The position numbers were made by a program, and so were the translations under genes. Below the pieces are notes generated by a model. It was not told where the DNA came from. It did not search any database and worked only from the letters and a program-made list of their open reading frames with translations. DNA of 64,000 nucleotides, from NCBI GenBank assembly GCA_965117035.1, contig OZ220748.1, positions 620,001 through 684,000 of the forward strand, given 5' to 3'. The DNA comes from CAZENU01 sp965117035 (GTDB taxonomy: Bacteria; Chloroflexota; Dehalococcoidia; Lucifugimonadales; CAZENU01). This document shows, piece by piece, positions 60,098-64,000 of the stretch. The stretch's first letter is position 1; each line of letters opens with the position of its first letter.

Positions 60098-61771
60098 ATG
60101 CTAGCCTTGGCATCCGAAGCGATGACCAGAAGCGCCCCGTCCGACAGAGGCACGTCAGCGGTCGCGGACACCCGCCCGACGGCGGGCGCACACCCCGAAT
60201 CAGCGGCTCCCCTGCCCGACTCTTCGACCACCCACCGCGAGGCGATCCTCGTCGTCGACTTCGGCTCCCAGTACAGTAGGCTGATCGCCCGCCGCGTGCG
60301 GGAGAGCAAGGTCTACTGCGAGATCGTCCCGCACGACGCGAGCTGGGACTCCCTGTCGCACCTGAACCCCAGGGGCGTAATCCTGTCCGGCGGCCCGGCC
60401 AGCGTGTATGACCCCGGCGCTCCCCTGGCGCCCGAATGGGTCTACGACAGCGGCCTCCCGGTGCTCGGCATCTGCTACGGGATGCAGGTCATGGTGCACC
60501 AGCTGGGCGGTACCGTCGAGCGGAGCTCCAGGCGCGAGTACGGGCAAGCCGTGCTGGAGCGCACCGCGCCCGACGAGCCGCTCTTCGAGGGTCTGCCGGG
60601 CTCGATCCCCGTGTGGATGAGCCACGGCGACCGGATCGTCGAGCCACCGGCGGGCTTCGGCGCGCTGGCGCGTTCGGAAAACTCCCCCATCGCGGCCACG
60701 AGCAACGGCAGCGGAATGGTGGGGCTCCTGTTCCACCCCGAGGTGGCGCACACGCCCGACGGGGCCGCCATACTGCGCAACTTCATCCACGGCATCTGCG
60801 GATGCGGCTCGCTGTGGACGCCGGAGAACTTCATCGCGGACGCGGTCGCCCAGGTGCGCGAGCGCGTCGGCGGCGGGCGCGCAATCTGCGCGCTCTCCGG
60901 CGGCGTCGACTCCGCAGTCGCCGCCAGCCTCGTGCACAGGGCCATCGGCAGCCAGCTCACGTGCATATTCGTCGACAACGGGCTGATGCGGCGCGAGGAG
61001 CCGGAGCGCATCGTCGAGGCCTTCCGGCAGTCGTCAGACGTCGAGCTGGTCCACGTCGACGCGTCGGACAGGTTCGTGGACGCGCTGAGCGAGGTGTTCG
61101 ACCCGGAGGAAAAGCGGCGCGTGGTGGGCGAGCAGTTCATCCGCGTCTTCGAGGAGGAGGCCGACAAGCTGGGCCCGGTCGAGTTCCTGGTACAGGGAAC
61201 GACATACCCGGACGTGATCGAGAGCAAGACGGCCGAGAGCAAGACGGCGGCGAAGATCAAGACCCACCACAACGTGGGCGGCCTGCCCAAGGACATGAGC
61301 CTGCAGCTCGTCGAGCCGCTGCGCTACCTGTTCAAGGACGAGGTGCGCAAGGTCGGCCTCGAGCTGGGCGTGCCCCAGGACATCGTGCAGCGTCAGCCGT
61401 TCCCGGGACCGGGGCTGGCCATCCGGGTCATGGGCGACGTGACCCGGGAGAAGCTGGACGTGCTACGGGCCGTCGACTGGATCGTCATGAGCGAGGTCAA
61501 GTCCAACGGCCTGTACGACGACCTGTGGCAGAGCTTCGCCGTGCTCACCGACACGCGCTCCACCGGAGTGACCGGCGACTACCGCACGTACGGCCACGTC
61601 GTGGCCATCCGGGCCGTGACGAGCGACGAGGCGATGACGGCCGACTGGGCCCGGCTGCCGCACGACGTGCTGGCGCGCATCGCCACCCGCATCTCGAACG
61701 AGGTGCCGTCTGTCAACCGCGTCGTGTACGACGTCACTTCCAAGCCGCCCGCGACGATCGAGTGGGAGTGA
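60098..61771 (+). CDS. guaA: GMP synthase (glutamine-hydrolysing)
   Basis: 557 residues, ATG 60098 with GGAGG 7 bp upstream. Converts XMP to GMP. The glutamine amidotransferase has its nucleophile in LGICYGMQVMVHQLGG (about residue 125) and the His-Glu pair in LFHPEVAHT. The ATP pyrophosphatase P-loop is ALSGGVDSAVAAS (about residue 266), and QPFPGPGLAIRVMGDVTREK and the ending VYDVTSKPPATIEWE are the dimerisation domain. The first about 48 residues before AILVVDFGSQYSRLIARRV are a Ser/Ala/Pro-rich extension beyond the usual start. It opens the plus-strand purine block. Confidence 0.97.
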   Translation: MLALASEAMTRSAPSDRGTSAVADTRPTAGAHPESAAPLPDSSTTHREAILVVDFGSQYSRLIARRVRESKVYCEIVPHDASWDSLSHLNPRGVILSGGPASVYDPGAPLAPEWVYDSGLPVLGICYGMQVMVHQLGGTVERSSRREYGQAVLERTAPDEPLFEGLPGSIPVWMSHGDRIVEPPAGFGALARSENSPIAATSNGSGMVGLLFHPEVAHTPDGAAILRNFIHGICGCGSLWTPENFIADAVAQVRERVGGGRAICALSGGVDSAVAASLVHRAIGSQLTCIFVDNGLMRREEPERIVEAFRQSSDVELVHVDASDRFVDALSEVFDPEEKRRVVGEQFIRVFEEEADKLGPVEFLVQGTTYPDVIESKTAESKTAAKIKTHHNVGGLPKDMSLQLVEPLRYLFKDEVRKVGLELGVPQDIVQRQPFPGPGLAIRVMGDVTREKLDVLRAVDWIVMSEVKSNGLYDDLWQSFAVLTDTRSTGVTGDYRTYGHVVAIRAVTSDEAMTADWARLPHDVLARIATRISNEVPSVNRVVYDVTSKPPATIEWE

Positions 61772-61813
61772 CGTGACCGACGCCCGCACGATGACATCCG
61801 CGAAGACGAGCGC

Positions 61814-63085
61814 ATGAAGCTCCTGGTAGTAGGCAACGGCGGACGCGAGCACGCGATCGCGTGGAAGCTCTCCCAGAGCCCGCGGGTCGACGAGCTGCTC
61901 GCCGCGCCCGGCAACGGCGGCACCGCCGGCATCGCCCGCAACGTGCCCGTCGCCGCCGAGAACATCGACGGCCTGATGGCGCTGGCGGAGCGCGAGAGCG
62001 TAGACCTCACGGTCGTCGGCCCGGAGGTGCCGCTGGCCGCGGGGATCGTCGACAGATTCGAAGAGTCAGGCCTGTCCGCCTTCGGCCCGACCGGCGCGGC
62101 CGCGCGCATCGAGTCCAGCAAGAGCTTCGCCAAGCGGATCATGCTCGACCGCGGCGTGCCGACCGGCAAGGCCGCGGTCTTCGACGACTACGAAGCCGCC
62201 CGCGACTACTACGTTCAGAACGTCGGCGGGCCCGTCGTCATCAAGGCGGACGGCCTCGCCGCCGGCAAGGGCGTCATCGTCTGCCGGGGCGCCGAGGAGG
62301 CGGTGACGGCGCTCCACCGGCAGATGGTGGACAGGGCGTTCGGCGCTGCGGGAGACCGCGTCCTCGTCGAGGAGCTGCTGGAGGGCCCCGAGGTGAGCGC
62401 CTTCGGCTTCGTCGACGGCGAGAACGTGACGACGCTGGCCGCCGCGTGCGACTACAAGCGCGCGGGCGACGGCGACACCGGAGTCAATACCGGAGGCGTC
62501 GGAGCGTTCAGTCCCCCGCCCGACTCGGTCTGGAACGACGACGTGGAGCGGCACGTGCGCACGGCTATCGTCGAGCCGGTCGTCCGGGCGCTGGCGGAGT
62601 CGGGCTCCCCATACCGGGGCGCGCTCTACGCGGGCCTGATGATGACCGACGACGGGCCGAAGGTGATCGAGTTCAACTGCAGGCTGGGAGACCCCGAGAC
62701 CCAGGTGCTCATGCCCCGGCTGAAGACCGACCTGCTCGATGTGATGCTCGACACGGTCAATGGCGAGTTGGCCGGCCGGGAGATCGAGTGGGACTCCCGA
62801 AGCTGCGTCGGCGTGGTCATGTCGTCCCGCGGCTATCCGGGCAGCTACGAGACCGGGTACCGGATTCACGGGCTGGATACGCTGGACTCCGACACGGTGG
62901 TATTCCACGCGGGGACAGCGGCGGCCGGCCCGGATGACCCTCTCGTGACGGACGGCGGGCGCGTGCTGTGCGTCTCCGCGATGGGCTCGACGCTCGAAGA
63001 GGCGCGGGAGGCGGCGTACGACAACGTGGCGAGAGTCGGGTTCGAGAACGCGTTCAACCGGAGCGACATCGCGGCCGTGGCGTGA
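61814..63085 (+). CDS. purD: Phosphoribosylamine-glycine ligase
   Basis: 423 residues. Joins glycine to phosphoribosylamine in step 2 of purine synthesis. The ATP-grasp layout is clear: MKLLVVGNGGREHAIAWKL, VVIKADGLAAGKGVIVC, VEELLEGPEVSAF, NTGGVGAFSPPP and VIEFNCRLGDPETQVLMPRL. It starts 42 bp after guaA and is followed 57 bp later by purE. Confidence 0.97.
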   Translation: MKLLVVGNGGREHAIAWKLSQSPRVDELLAAPGNGGTAGIARNVPVAAENIDGLMALAERESVDLTVVGPEVPLAAGIVDRFEESGLSAFGPTGAAARIESSKSFAKRIMLDRGVPTGKAAVFDDYEAARDYYVQNVGGPVVIKADGLAAGKGVIVCRGAEEAVTALHRQMVDRAFGAAGDRVLVEELLEGPEVSAFGFVDGENVTTLAAACDYKRAGDGDTGVNTGGVGAFSPPPDSVWNDDVERHVRTAIVEPVVRALAESGSPYRGALYAGLMMTDDGPKVIEFNCRLGDPETQVLMPRLKTDLLDVMLDTVNGELAGREIEWDSRSCVGVVMSSRGYPGSYETGYRIHGLDTLDSDTVVFHAGTAAAGPDDPLVTDGGRVLCVSAMGSTLEEAREAAYDNVARVGFENAFNRSDIAAVA

Positions 63086-63142
63086 CCTGCCGGGCCGCGT
63101 ACGAGATCAGTCAAACAAAAACGAACTGGGAGGTTCAGACGA

Positions 63143-63601
63143 ATGCCACTCGTAGGTGTAGTAATGGGCAGCAAGTCGGACGAGGCGGTCGTGGGGGAGA
63201 CGTCGGAGGTGCTCGACCAGCTCGGCGTCGAGCACGAGGTCGTCGTAGCGTCGGCGCACAGGACGCCAGACAAGGTTCGCGAATACGGCAAGACGGCACG
63301 TGAGCGGGGCCTGGAGGTCCTCATAGCCGCCGCAGGGGGCTCCGCGGGGCTGCCGGGCGTGCTGGCGTCGTGGACTACCCTGCCCGTCATCGGCGTGCCG
63401 CTGACGAGCAGCGACCTGAACGGCGTGGACTCGCTCTACGCCATCGCGCAGATGCCGCCGGGGATTCCGGTGGCCTGCGTCGCCACGGGCTCCTGGGGAG
63501 CGCGCAACGCGGCCTTCCTCGCGGCCCAGATACTGGGCAACAAGCACGACGACGTGCGCCAGGCGTACGACGATTACCGCGAGGGCCTCAAGAGCCGATA
63601 G
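63143..63601 (+). CDS. purE: N5-carboxyaminoimidazole ribonucleotide mutase
   Basis: 152 residues, ATG 63143 with GGGAGG upstream. Class I PurE signature VGVVMGSKSDEAVVGE, the substrate loop VVASAHRTPDKV, AAAGGSAGLPGVLAS and LPVIGVPLTSSDLNGVDSLY. It rearranges N5-CAIR to CAIR. A purK gene, which would supply N5-CAIR, is not in this window. Confidence 0.96.
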   Translation: MPLVGVVMGSKSDEAVVGETSEVLDQLGVEHEVVVASAHRTPDKVREYGKTARERGLEVLIAAAGGSAGLPGVLASWTTLPVIGVPLTSSDLNGVDSLYAIAQMPPGIPVACVATGSWGARNAAFLAAQILGNKHDDVRQAYDDYREGLKSR

Positions 63602-63637
63602 AATGGGGCGGCCATCTTCGAGGAAGCCGGAGCGAAA

Positions 63638-64000
63638 ATGATCGAACGCTACTCCAGGCCGCGGATGAAGCGCGTCTGGTCGGACGAGAGCAAGTACGGC
63701 AAGTGGCTGCTCATCGAGCTCGCCGCATGCGAGGCGTGGGCCGAGGAAGGCGTCATCCCCGAGGAGGACGTCGCCAAGCTGCGGAAGGCCACGCTCGACG
63801 TGGGCCGCGTCGCCGAGGAGATCGCCCGCACCCGCCACGATATGCCGGCGTTCCTGAGGGCCGTCAGCGAGACGCTGGGCCCGGAAGCGCGCTGGCTGCA
63901 CCTTGGGCTCACGACCAGCGACGTCTGGGACACGACCACGAGCCTGCAGATCGTCGACGCCGCCGACCTGCTGTCCGAGGAGGTCGACAACCTGATCGCC
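63638..64000 (+). CDS. purB: Adenylosuccinate lyase, N-terminal part (runs off window)
   Basis: From ATG 63638 (36 bp after purE), 121 residues run to the right edge. MIERYSRPRMKRVWSDESKY, KWLLIELAACEAWAEEGVIP and WLHLGLTTSDVWDTTTSLQI are the N-terminus and first conserved region of PurB of the short fumarase/aspartase-superfamily type. It cleaves SAICAR and adenylosuccinate. The catalytic signature lies beyond the edge. Confidence 0.93.
   Translation, partial: MIERYSRPRMKRVWSDESKYGKWLLIELAACEAWAEEGVIPEEDVAKLRKATLDVGRVAEEIARTRHDMPAFLRAVSETLGPEARWLHLGLTTSDVWDTTTSLQIVDAADLLSEEVDNLIA

Overview
The window is high-GC bacterial DNA, densely coded, with short Shine-Dalgarno-led genes and many TTG/GTG starts. 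The accessory gene mix (enolase-superfamily dehydratase, luciferase-like flavin oxidoreductase, two PhyH-type dioxygenases, two Gfo/Idh/MocA oxidoreductases, CaiB-type CoA transferase, several SDRs, Asp-box propeller proteins), together with DapL-type lysine synthesis and lipoproteins with Thr/Pro linkers, is most like Chloroflexota of the Dehalococcoidia/SAR202 type. This assignment is an inference from gene content. There is no rRNA gene here, and the only tRNA is tRNA-Arg(TCT).

Layout. 1-3.1 kb: end of a surface-polysaccharide region (ABC export permease, ManC) and an unknown membrane protein. 3.4-9.2 kb: aldolase/dehydrogenase fusion, then DUF255, NDP-sugar epimerase and Nudix genes. 9.4-14.2 kb: two surface lipoproteins (a metallopeptidase-like one with a long Thr-Pro repeat and a cupredoxin one), an LLM flavin oxidoreductase and a P-loop kinase-like protein. 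14.3-36.7 kb: a catabolic accessory region with class III aminotransferase, sortilin-like propeller, MR/MLE dehydratase, SDR, CocE hydrolase, Phd/PIN toxin-antitoxin pair, DUF1800, NHL propeller, CoA transferase, RibD_C pseudogene, MocA oxidoreductase, PhyH, glycosidase-like propeller, CPT-like kinase, RHH antitoxin, homocysteine methyltransferase, HD protein, second PhyH and an NmrA-like reductase. 36.7-42.5 kb: mobile-looking small genes (orphan HigA, frameshifted GNAT, DUF488, DUF3800), a sialidase-like protein, a second MocA oxidoreductase and tRNA-Arg. 42.6-48.3 kb: DUF6391, a small HTH protein, smpB-ctpA, a TIR-like protein with a consensus promoter, and an HhH-GPD glycosylase. 48.3-64 kb: housekeeping genes, with minus-strand hflX-dapL-dapF-miaA-tpiA and apgM-CBS/HEPN-pgk-prenyl synthase-sua5, then plus-strand guaA-purD-purE-purB.

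How it fits together. The last 16 kb is core metabolism (triose phosphates to 3-phosphoglycerate and onward, meso-diaminopimelate, purines, tRNA modification). It is interrupted between tpiA and apgM by a VapBC pair and between apgM and pgk by a CBS-HEPN gene. The first 42 kb reads as scavenging of sugars, sugar acids and hydroxylated or methylated organics. Non-coding structure worth attention includes a cluster of seven TGTTCCA heptamers, a 48-bp dispersed element upstream of two catabolic genes, a duplicated 137-bp unit, several palindromic repeats (one inside the sua5 reading frame), and two genes whose best start appears to be ATC behind a strong Shine-Dalgarno sequence.
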